From Mesocentrotus franciscanus (lineage: Eukaryota > Echinodermata > Echinoidea > Camarodonta > Strongylocentrotidae), in NCBI GenBank assembly GCA_037976565.1, contig CP137666.1:51487271-51551270 (forward strand): a stretch of DNA of 64,000 nucleotides. The letters run 5' to 3'. The translations under genes were made by a program, and so were the position numbers. Position 1 is the first letter of the stretch; every line of letters starts with the position of its first letter. The notes under the pieces were generated by a model. That model had not been told where the DNA came from, made no database searches, and was given only the letters and a program-made list of their open reading frames with translations. Positions 1 to 10,200 of this stretch are shown here, piece after piece.

Positions 1-70
1 GGAAAAATATTTTGATAGGTATTTATAGTGAATTATGGATAATGAGCATGTTTATTAAACTGAATCTCAA

Positions 71-634
71 TAAATGAAATCAACCTTAAGAAATAAACTA
101 TAAACGAAACATCAGAGAAGCATACTGGTGAAGTTTTATCGAAATCGGACAAAAAATGAGAAAGTTTTGAATTCTAAAAAGTTGTAATCACTATACATAT
201 GGGCACTTCAAATTGGCTGATTTGGCAGTGTCACTATGATGAAGTGGTGGACAACTTTCCCATTTGTTCCAGCCATCAAAATGATTAGAATATAAATTTT
301 TCAAAATATATGACTCAGGAGGGTGTTATTTTTAGAGAACCTTTAATAATATGCTACCACAATATATTTTGATTAGTGCCTAAAGGGAAAGGAGAAAAAA
401 CAGAAATTGATGATATTTTTGTACACATCAAGCGAGAGAGTTGTCCGTGAATACCTCACATTCCAGTCACCAAATTGCCCGTTTGCAATTTGCTTTGATT
501 CAGTAATCTCATATTTTAAACACTCATAACTTTCTTAATATTGGTCCAATTTCATTCAAACTTTTACCAATCTGTTTCTCTTATTTTTCCGCTTTCATAC
601 AAATGAAATTATTACAAAAAGGTTGGATAGCCCT
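71..634. mobile_element. TTAA-type short inverted-repeat element, degenerate copy
   Basis: Shares order and wording with the element at 4866-5335: CATACTGGTGAAG, TCGAAATCGGAC, GGGCACTTCAAATTGG, GACAACTTTCCCATTTG, and a right end GGTTGGATAGCCC followed by TTAA. The left end is eroded. No coding capacity. Confidence 0.6.
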
Positions 635-970
635 TTAATACATCTTACGAGTTTGTACTTTTCTCTATTTCTATGCAGTGACTTCTCTTTATGATTTTAG
701 GAGAACATAAACATTTGTACATATGGTTAAACATCTAATGTGTTTACCTATATATATGTGTAAATATCAAGTGCATTTACAAATATGTGTAAATATGAAT
801 TGTATTTATTTCTTGTATATTGTACAGTATTTAAGCCAACATTGAAATCTATGTACTTTGAAATAATGAGAAAGTTCCTACGTGGATAATGTTTTATATG
901 TAGTCTCTAATGTATCTATGAAATGTGTCTTTCATTTCTTCTTTCTTTGAGAATTTTCATTTAGTACTTA
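635..970. other. AT-rich spacer, nothing recognised
   Basis: Contains repeated TGTAAATAT wording (about 770-800) but no ORF or element ends that I can identify. Confidence 0.4.
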
Positions 971-971
971 A

Positions 972-1749
972 AGTACAAGTCCACTCCAAAAATAACTTAC
1001 TTTCAATAGAAGCAGAAAAATCAGACAAACCGATCAAAAAAAGTTTGAGCAAAATCGGATAACTAATAAGAAAGTTATGAATTTTTGAAAAAGTATGTAA
1101 AACTATGGAACAATGGAAATCACTACACAAATTGCCAATTTGGTTATCAGTTTGTGACGTCATGTCCTCACTATTTATCAATTGCTTTATATAGTTTAAT
1201 CCCATTAATTTCCCTTTTTATCCCCCAAAACTTGATTTCCCCCTGGCCTTTGCCCAGGTTATATGAGTTGTATCATATTGCGTGCATGACATTTCACAAA
1301 ATCGTTTATGAACTTTGAAGAATTGATACTATTTTCTGAATATTGTATATTCATAATTATTGATTTTTATATAAATAGTTTATCAAAATTCACATTTTTC
1401 ATGATTTAACTGGAAAAAAATTACTCTACATTACTGCACCCACACACAAACATACATAACTTGGATGCTGGTGTGAGGAAATAAGATTCTTAGGGGGAAG
1501 GAAATTTATATTATCAATATAAAGAAAATAATTAGTGGATAGTGAGGACATGACGTCACAGACTCATGAGTGAGTTGCCAATTTGTCTAGTGATTTTCAA
1601 AGTTTTTCATGTCATTAAAAATTCATAACTTTCTTATAAATAGTTATCTGATTTTGCTCATAACTTTTTTTCATTGGTTTGTCTGATTTTTCTGCTTCTA
1701 TTAAAAGTAAGTCATTTTTGGAGTGGACTTGCCCTTCATGCCCTTCATG
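972..1749. mobile_element. Foldback element with long inverted arms, copy 1
   Basis: TTAA at 968-971 and 1750-1753. Arms of roughly 250 bp: left begins AAGTCCACTCC and runs through AGAAGCAGAAAAATCAGAC; the right is its complement, ending GGAGTGGACTTGCCC. Each arm carries a TGACGTCA octamer (1155-1162 and 1551-1558). No transposase. A second copy lies at 27209-28018. Confidence 0.8.
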
Positions 1750-1779
1750 TTAAGGTATGAAGTATTCTTTGAAAATAGA

Positions 1780-1980
1780 CCGTACAATGAGCATGGAAGG
1801 GGGAAGGAGGAAATGGGAGAGGGTATACCGGTATTGATGAGGACTAGAGGCTGTGAGAGAAGAGAAGAGATGAGAGTAAAATAAAGACAGAGTGGCTGAG
1901 ATAGAGAGAGTGAGAGAGAAAGGGAGAGAGAGAATGGTAGAGATATTTGTTCTGATAGCAGAATACACACAACTGAAATA
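1780..1980. repeat. Purine-rich GA tract
   Basis: GAGAGA-rich low-complexity sequence, longest around 1900-1935. The antisense frames here look like serine/leucine-rich ORFs only because of this bias. Confidence 0.6.
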
Positions 1981-1999
1981 AAACCTAACCATATTCAGA

Positions 2000-3180
2000 A
2001 AGACTGTACGGTAACTGGATATATGTTCATTACACAAACGCAAACAGAAATCCAATTAAAATTTTTTAAAAAAGAAGGCCAATCACTTCTGAAATTCAGC
2101 CTCGAGATTACTTTATTTCATTACACATACATATATGATAATTCTGAAATAGAAAACTCTTAGCTTTTCATTTACCATAAATTGCAAAAATATCAGATAA
2201 ATTCATGTTGATATAGCATAAATGATTGAAAGAAAGGGATACACAATATATATAATCAATTAAACAAGGTTTGCATTTGCAATCATGGAAGAAAGGTCAA
2301 GAATTTCCATAATTGCTTTGAATATACAGGTTTCTTTTTAAATGATACAAACAAAATGAATTAAATTTGGAAAGAAGAAGTCATTAAAATGCATCTAATT
2401 ATGATTGTCGATTGATATATTACTAGACTATTCAAGGAAAGAAAAACTGAATAACCCTGGCCCTTCACAATATAAGTGGAAGTAGAATCTTTTACAAAAA
2501 TAATAAATATTTTTCTTACCAAGCAGTTTGAACTAAACTACATAATATCACATTACACTGAGGTAATTCTGTATTTGAAAGGGACACTGATATTTTATTA
2601 CACTGATATTTTATTGCCTACCAATTCTACAAATAATTGAAAAAGAATTGCGAGTTATGAAAATTTCATTTTTTGTATCATTGTATTATTAGTAGTATAT
2701 GCATATAGTATGTGATCAAAGTGGCAATATGTTTTTCTAAATACAGAATCATATTGAAATCAAATCCATTAATATATTCCATGTGCTTGGTATCATGAGC
2801 TTGGTATCATGAGCTTTAATCCTCTGATGGATTCATTGCAGGTTCCATGCTCACACCAGCCGTAATGCATGGATACAAGACTGTGATACACATTGATTTA
2901 TGCTATCATGCTCACTATTCACAGTTAGGCTTATATACAGAGTAAAAATCCTTCTATGTAAGTGGACATTTTTCATTTTTACAATCCAGTTTCGGTTTGG
3001 TTATTTTCAGATATTTTTGTTGTTTGTTTATGTCTAGTCATTGTAAATTTCTTCTCAATGTACAAATAAGAGTTGAACACTGCATACAGAGATGTGCCCT
3101 AAAATGGAATGTTTCAATAGGACATTAGAACAATACATAGAATTTGAACACTTATTCTAAAATGTTTTCAAACAATTAAA
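2000..3180. other. AT-rich stretch without recognised content
   Basis: No open frame of interest, no tRNA-like or transposon ends noticed. A 15-bp direct repeat around TGGTATCATGAGCTT occurs at 2788-2820. Confidence 0.4.
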
Positions 3181-3189
3181 CAGTGCGTA

Positions 3190-4220
3190 TCAAAACAAAT
3201 TGTACCCAACTTTGGTAGCCCTTAATTAATAGGTCATGACCTATGTGACTTTGAAATCTATTTCATTATGATGAGTAACTCGTTTTGAGTATGTTTTTCT
3301 GTCCAATGATACCATATTTATAATATTTCTGCCACAGGTCAATGGGCACCAGGGACTTTAAAAAGTGTTGTCAAAATCGCCTTAGTTTGGGCTGATGGAA
3401 CGAATGTGGGTCAGGCCATAGGCATGTGTTTCTTTGATCTTAAATCTTTTTAAAAGTTAATTTATGCCTTGTGCTTCAGTGCTTCATTGTTTAAAATGAT
3501 TCAATGTATCTAGGCTTTAACAGAAAATTGTTTCAATGCAGTGGATAACCTTTAATTATTTTGAACAGCCTACTAACTTCTTCTCTCATGATATATAATT
3601 TATTTTTGCTCACTTGTCCATTGTGCCATTTCGCACACATAAAGACCATAAGGCGTTTGTCTCAAATAGCGAATGAAAAATCAAAGGTTACTAAAAAAAA
3701 AAGATAAGTATCACAGAAATTGAAGGTAGACTTTAACGAAAAAAAGATACCATCTCAAACAAACTTTATGAGAAGGGTTACCTTAAACAAGAGATGCGAA
3801 CAAAGTCAAGATTGTAATCATCATAACGTAGAGAATATCATAATTCTGCTTGTCATAAGCATTCCCGTGAGTGTTATTATTTTATTGTTAATATTTATTG
3901 ATATAAACACCTTTTCTTTTCTATTGCCTAACTGTCAATGTAAATAAGTGAGCAATTGTATTTGGAAAGAGAAAACATACAAATAATGGCTTTTGACCCA
4001 CATTCATTGCATCAGCCCAAACTTGGTACAAGAGGATTTTGACAATACTTTTTAAAAAGCCTGCTGCTCAGTGCTCAGTCATCCGTGGCAGCACAATTAT
4101 GAAAATGGTATCATTAGACAGGGTATTAGTTACCCTTTACCATGAAATGTGATTCACGGTAACATAAATTATAACTTTTTAATTAGAAGCTACCAAAGAT
4201 GGATACACTTCTTTTTTTAT
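3190..4220. mobile_element. Foldback element with about 240-bp inverted arms
   Basis: The left arm (about 3190-3440) and right arm (about 3980-4220) are complementary over blocks such as CTTTGGTAGC, TGTCCAATGATACCAT, TTTAAAAAGTGTTGTCAAAAT, GTTTGGGCTGATG and AATGTGGGTCA. The middle (3450-3970) is AT-rich without a transposase. The right tip is part of the unit that is tandemly triplicated at 4151-4676. Confidence 0.7.
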
Positions 4221-4676
4221 AGCACTGTACAATACTGAAAAAAGTGAAATGATACAAGATCTAATGATAATCTGCCTTACTTTGACATTTAGGGAGCAAA
4301 CAACAGTTTTTTTTAATATGGAAAATGATTCACGGTAACATAAATTATAACTTTTTAATTAGAAGCTACCAAAGATGGATACACTTCTTTTTTTATAGCA
4401 CTGTACAATACTGAAAAAAGTGAAATGATACAAGATCTAATGATAATCTGCCTTACTTTGACATTTAGGGAGCAAACAACAGTTTTTTTAATATGGAAAA
4501 TGATTCACGGTAACATAAATTATAACTTTTTAATGAGAAGCTACCAAAGATGGATACACTTCTTTTTTTATAGCACTGTACAATACTGAAAAAAGTGAAA
4601 TGATACAAGATCTAATGATAATCTGCCTTACATTGACATTTAGGGAGCAAACAACAGTTTTTTTAATATGGAAAAT
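4151..4676. repeat. Three tandem copies of a 176-bp unit
   Basis: Units start at 4151, 4327 and 4502 with GATTCACGGTAACATAAATT and end ATATGGAAAAT. The copies differ by only a few bases and one T-run length, so the amplification is recent or homogenised. It overlaps the outer right arm of the foldback element. Confidence 0.95.
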
Positions 4677-4865
4677 ACTATTAGACGATTATTATTCTTA
4701 CAGGCTAACTGTTGACAAAATAATTTGCCACGTTTGAGCATTTCAATAAATAACACTCGGCTCACAAGTATGTAAATTGTTTTCTTTTGTTCATAAGGTG
4801 ATACTACAATACATTATCAAAACTTCTGTCATTTCATTTCATTTTCACACACAGTAAACCATTAA

Positions 4866-5335
4866 AGGAAAATCCAACCTTGATAGCAAACTGAGAGCAC
4901 ACTGATGAAAATCGGACAAAAATTAGAAAGTTACAAATTTTTGAAAGTTGCAATTACTATAGGTATGGGCTCTTCAAATTGGATGAATTGGTAATGTCTA
5001 TGTGATGTAATGGCGTACAACTTTCCCATTTGCTCCAATACACAAAAGGACTATAATTTCAACTTTTCATAAATGTATGACTCGGGATGGTCTGTTCTGG
5101 TCTGTACTCTCATTGATATATTTTGAGTAGTGCCCCGAGGGTGAAGGCACTTGGAAGAAAACAGAAATAAGTGATATTTTTGTACCCGACAAATGGTAGC
5201 TGTAGTGATCTCATATTTCAAACACTCATTACTTTTTAAATATTGGTCCGATTTATTTCAAACTTTCACCATTCTGTTTCTCTGATTTTCTGCTTTCATT
5301 CAAATGAACTAATATTAGAAGGGTTGGATTGCCCT
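4866..5335. mobile_element. TTAA-flanked short inverted-repeat element
   Basis: 470 bp, TTAA at 4862-4865 and 5336-5339. Termini AGGAAAATCCAACCTT and the complement of AGGGCAATCCAACCCTT. Non-coding. Same family as 71-634 and, more diverged, 25130-26140. Confidence 0.8.
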
Positions 5336-5804
5336 TTAATGGTATTGATATAAAACGTAGGGCCCACAACCTATTGCAGTACGGTGTAAAAGAAATTTAT
5401 GTCATGATTCAGCCAAACTGTATTTTCTCTTCAAACAAAATTCAAATCATAACACTTAAAATGAGGGCATACTCTCACAAAACCATTACACCAACATCCC
5501 AATTAAACACATGTTCAGCTCGCATTTCAAAGGGAAGTCAACAAACTTGATCTAATGAAGTTGTCATGAATTGATGCCCAGATACACAAAAAAGCACAAC
5601 ATTACAGAGGTAATACACAATTTTTTATAGTTAAAGGCACAAAAAACACATTTCCATAATCTTTCAGTTTCTGAGATATCCATGATGGAAGAACAGAAAC
5701 CCATGAAAATTAATTTTGGAATGCCTACAATGTCTATTCTAAAGAAATCATTAGCTTAGTGCGGGTTTGTTGTATCTATTTAATAGTGCCACTGATAAGT
5801 GGTG

Positions 5805-5830
5805 TTAGTGCTGACACCACCAATACTTGT
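5805..5830. repeat. Small hairpin
   Basis: GTGGTGT and ACACCAC separated by 8 nt (around 5799-5821). No associated gene. Confidence 0.4.
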
Positions 5831-6289
5831 ATCTCCCGAATGTATATCGCAAAGATAAAATAATTTGGGGGCTTACAAGAGCAAGAGTACATATTTTTTT
5901 CTTTGTCCCGGAAATTGGAAAATTATACCGACCTATATTTTGTTCAAGGGGTAGGGTAAGGTCAGATTTTTTCACCCTTTAGCACACACAAAATAGTCTT
6001 TTTATTTTTTTATTTTTTTTTTACACTTGAAAAAAAAGTAAGGGGGGGGGGTTCCTCCGAAACACACACATAAAAAAAATTTGAGGGGGTTAACCCCAAA
6101 ACCACCCCCCTGCGTATGCACCTGGGTGTAGACATGGGTACCAGGTAAAACGCACATATTCTTTGTCTTTGTGCCTGTACAAGGTGATTCGCTGGAATTA
6201 TCCCCAGTGGAAGGAGTAGATGCACTGCACATGCACAATATTAATTGATCCAATGATTAGAAAAATAGTCATTTTATGTCAAGTGATAG

Positions 6290-6460
6290 TACAGTCAAAC
6301 CTGTCTATAGCGACTGCCCAAGGGAAACACAAAAAGTGGTCTTTGGAGACAGGTGCCTTTAGTACATGTTTCGATGAGAAACCATTTTCAAGGGAAACAA
6401 AAAATGTGGTCTTTGTAGACAGGTGGTCACTAACTGTATGTGCTATACAAATATCACCAT
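6290..6460. mobile_element. Short repeat with two internal half-copies
   Basis: Starts ACAGTCAAACCTGTCTATAG. It contains AAGGGAAACACAAAAAGTGG and a second near copy about 85 bp later, each followed by GTCTTTG and GACAGGTG. A related, inverted copy is at 42405-42545, ending GACAAGTTTGACTG. Probably a non-autonomous element in the SLC35A3 3' region. Confidence 0.55.
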
Positions 6461-6684
6461 TATCATCATACCAAATGCAGTCAATAGAAATATATTTGCA
6501 CATATTAAACCTATGTTATAAATACAACTTGTCACAAAATCAACTTTGCCCTGTAGAAAATGAACAAGAAGTGTACTCTGTAAAAAGGAAAAGAATAAAT
6601 ACTTTTTGAGATAAAAAATAATTATCTTCTCAAGATGCTACCGGTAGTTAAAAAATAAAAGTCATTCAATGAACAGAGAATCAA

Positions 6685-7233
6685 TCATGTACCATTAGAC
6701 GTTGTCTTACTTGATTCTGACATTACTGGTGTAGTGTTTACTGGCTTTGGTAAGCTGTACAGATATATAGCTACAATGACAATGCCTGCTCCTAGGCAGA
6801 ATTGAGTGTTGATCTGGAATCCAAACAGGTACACCGAGAACACTGTTGATATAATTATACTAAAACTTGTGGCGAATCCCTTGAGGATGTTGTCCGCGTA
6901 CTTCACGACCACGGCAACCAAGAGTCCTCCAAAGGCCTGCATGGCTATCACGAGAACAACGTACTTGGTGTAGCCAAAGAAGAAGCCTTTCTCTACCACG
7001 TCCGTGCCATCCTTGAACCAGATACCAAGGACACCTGTGAGAGATCCAAACAGTCCTAGCTGGACGTTCCGCAGCCAGATGGACCCTTGGCTGCCCTTGA
7101 GGATCTTCTCAAAGTACACACCTGCGAATCCTGAAGATATGCAGGATATGATGACGGCTATCAGACCTATCATGGGAGACTGATCTGTTGTTGTGGTCTC
7201 TGAAGCTGTTTTAGAAGGATCAGCTGGCTGCAT
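6685..7233 (-). CDS. SLC35A3: SLC35A3 terminal coding exon
   Basis: 549 nt with an acceptor at TTTTTAG directly before ATGCAG. A short polar loop rich in S and T is followed by the C-terminal helices with [19 protein letters not shown], the glycine-rich [18 protein letters not shown] segment, and a 25-residue polar tail ending SNGT. The frame is open and conserved over the whole exon. Confidence 0.94.
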   Translation of the reverse strand: MQPADPSKTASETTTTDQSPMIGLIAVIISCISSGFAGVYFEKILKGSQGSIWLRNVQLGLFGSLTGVLGIWFKDGTDVVEKGFFFGYTKYVVLVIAMQAFGGLLVAVVVKYADNILKGFATSFSIIISTVFSVYLFGFQINTQFCLGAGIVIVAIYLYSLPKPVNTTPVMSESSKTTSNGT

Positions 7234-10200
7234 CTAAAAATATTATCATCAGAATTAAGAATTATTTGGTTGGTGCCTTTGGTTGAAGCTGGTGGCACTG
7301 GTGCAAACAAAGTTTTGCAATTCTGTTCAGAAAGCATATTAGCATGTGTCTTTACCATCACCATATTTGGACAAGTCGGACTGAAAGCGTAATTGGGGAA
7401 GGTAAGAATAATGTTATCAAATGCATGGTAGAGGGAAAAACACTATCTCCAGGGCTTAACATGAACCAAAAAGGTTTGGCTGCCATTTCGGGCAACAAAA
7501 TTTGACTGATTTTTGAATTTTTAGTGGCATATTACAGTTAAGTACTTAGATTTTTTAATGCTTCTCATTTTGCATTTTATGCATCTTCAATCTATATCCA
7601 CTCCATTTCATTTTTCTTCCAAATGTTGTCAAAAAAATAAAATAAACAAGACTCTCAAAACAATGTATCACATAACTGCACAATATTTGGTGACCTGACA
7701 AGGCAGTTTAGCAGCCCTGAGACGTTGGGCCACTGCTCATGTTGAGACTTGCTTTGTCTAAAACGATGTATCTTCTCTAGGAGAGGTGAATTGGACTGGC
7801 AGTACTGTCCACTCTCTGTCTTCACCTACAAACTGACTCTTATAGACCCTGGATCAAAACTGAGTCGCATCTTTTGGATGGTTACGTTAAAGGTCTGTCC
7901 ATAAACAAACATATCTGATTGGTACATGTACATGGGAGATATAAATAAAACCCAATTAGCTACTTTACCTTTACCTGAACTATGGCAACTCCAATGAATA
8001 GAAGAACCAGTGCAAACCATTGGAGAGATCCTAGTGTCTTCTTGAGCATGATCACAGAGAAGAGGGCGGTAGTCAGGATCTTTAACTGGTATGTCACCTG
8101 TAAATGATACAATAAAGATAATTTTGAAAGAAACTGTCAGGAAGCAATTTGAAGTACATATAGAAACTATGTATACTTTAAAAGTTCTGGAATGATCAAA
8201 ATGAAAAGCAATTGACTCAACTTTGCTGAAATGGGTAGAAGGGACTACACACAAAAATATTTGGTCCAAATTTTTCAGCTATTTCTTGTCATATTTTGAA
8301 TATGAGGGCATTTTAAGAGCAATCCTTCTGAGGGGACATTTCTACTATGATATTCTTCTAAATTGACATACAAAGAGTAAGAAGCTTCTTGTTAGTGGTC
8401 ATATCAAGTGATTTTTCTTGTGTTTTTGAAAATGAAAGAAGAAAATAATATGTTGTACAAATGTACACATTTGACACGCTGTCTGCTTTCAAAGATATTC
8501 ATATTGATAGTCAATTAAATCTTCAAAAAGAGCCATTTAGGCTTAGTAAGGTTTTACGCATAAGGGAACAGGCTCATCACACGCTCTATTAGTCTCCATC
8601 TTGAAAGCAAATATTGAGTACAGGTAAACATGCAAAAATAATCTGTGAGCTACATGTATATTATAGCCTGTATTCCTAAATGGAAGAAAATCATTGTCGT
8701 AATGTTATACAGGAATTGTTGCTTTTGAAATGATCTCATATGTATCTGTTTACTGTTTAACAATAGTTTATTACTTGGACCAACTATTTTTTGCCTCATA
8801 TACCCATGTCCACGTACTATGCTCTTCAGAAATGGTGTCATTCTGAAGTATTGCATTGTTTTGTTAAAATCTTTATAGTACCACAACATCATATCAAACA
8901 ATCATTCCTAATAGCCCGTAATTAACAAATCAGAATAATATTGTTCAGAAATGAACCACCAGAACTCAGAATTTCCCATAAACATTCAAAACAGCTTGTG
9001 ACAACAAACCTGAAATGTGGCAGCACTAAGGTTCGACACGGCGATGAAAAGCAGGTTATTCTGGATCATGTAGATGAAAGCAGGCACGGCCAGTTTTAGA
9101 GTGTCCATCGGTTGCATGGCAATATTCTGCCACAGGAACCTTCCCAGCTCGAGGACGTTGCCTCGCAGCTGAACGAGGATGATGAACAAGCAGGTACACA
9201 TCTTGACAGCCTCGCAGATGATGACAGCAGTGGAGGTGAAGTACCGGTCGCCAGGAAGCGTCCGGGTGTAGCGCATGGTGAGGATGAGGGATGCATTCTG
9301 GAGTACCAGAAAGAACAGGCTCACATACTTGATATTGCTATTCCTCCCTGGAAATTAGAGCAAAAATAGATAAAAACAAGAAATTTAATTCGTCGTTGAG
9401 GACGAATAAGGTGGTCTGTTATGTAATCTGACTAACTTATCTTGTAGAGAATCGTCTCAGCTACATTATATCAAATATGGAAGAAATTCGATCAATATTT
9501 ACAAAGATACAATCAATTTTCCATAAATATGCTGACGTCATAATATGCCAATTCGTACTTTCAGTTCCAAGGCCATTATGATGACGTCACGATATATTTA
9601 ACGGCCAAATGAGACATGAAATCATATCTCCGACTCATACTCTATCCAAATATATAAAAGAATTTTGGGGTCAACGGGCATCCTAAAGAGCTATAATGGA
9701 TTTTGTATAGGCATGTTTTTGCCCACATATGCTATGTATTAAAAGAACTCGCGCGTACGGACATGTATCTTGAACGGACGCTCATTCCGTTATTAATGGT
9801 CATAAAGAGATAAAAATGGTATCAAATTGTTCAGAAAAAAATGGGAAATCAACCGAAAGCTAAAATTAGTAAAAGGAAATCTGTTGGCAAGGAGGCGACT
9901 GTACGAGCTAAGGCTGCGACGAGTACTCCAATACTCGAGTACTCGCACTGTTGACAACTACTCGAGTACGATTTCTCGTACTCGAATACTCGGCCGCCAT
10001 TTTTTTTTCTTTCTTTTTTTTTTCCCTGTTCACCTGGCACTGTCCAGGCCGACGGTCACCCGTGCCAGAAGAGCACTGGCATAGTACCTCGGGTAAAAAT
10101 GTTTCCCAGCTCAATCATACACAGGGTGTCACTGTCAACTCACCACTCAGAAACTGGGACCAAAACTCCGGATTTCTGTTTGGACTCGGAGGAATATTTG

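Noticed and set aside
3720..3947. 75-codon plus-strand frame with a hydrophobic segment inside the 3190-4220 foldback
   Set aside because: The hydrophobic stretch reflects TTA/ATT-rich DNA, there is no conserved motif, and it lies in the loop of a non-coding foldback element.
9112..9369. Plus-strand frame opposite SLC35A3 exon 2
   Set aside because: Antisense shadow of a conserved membrane-protein exon.
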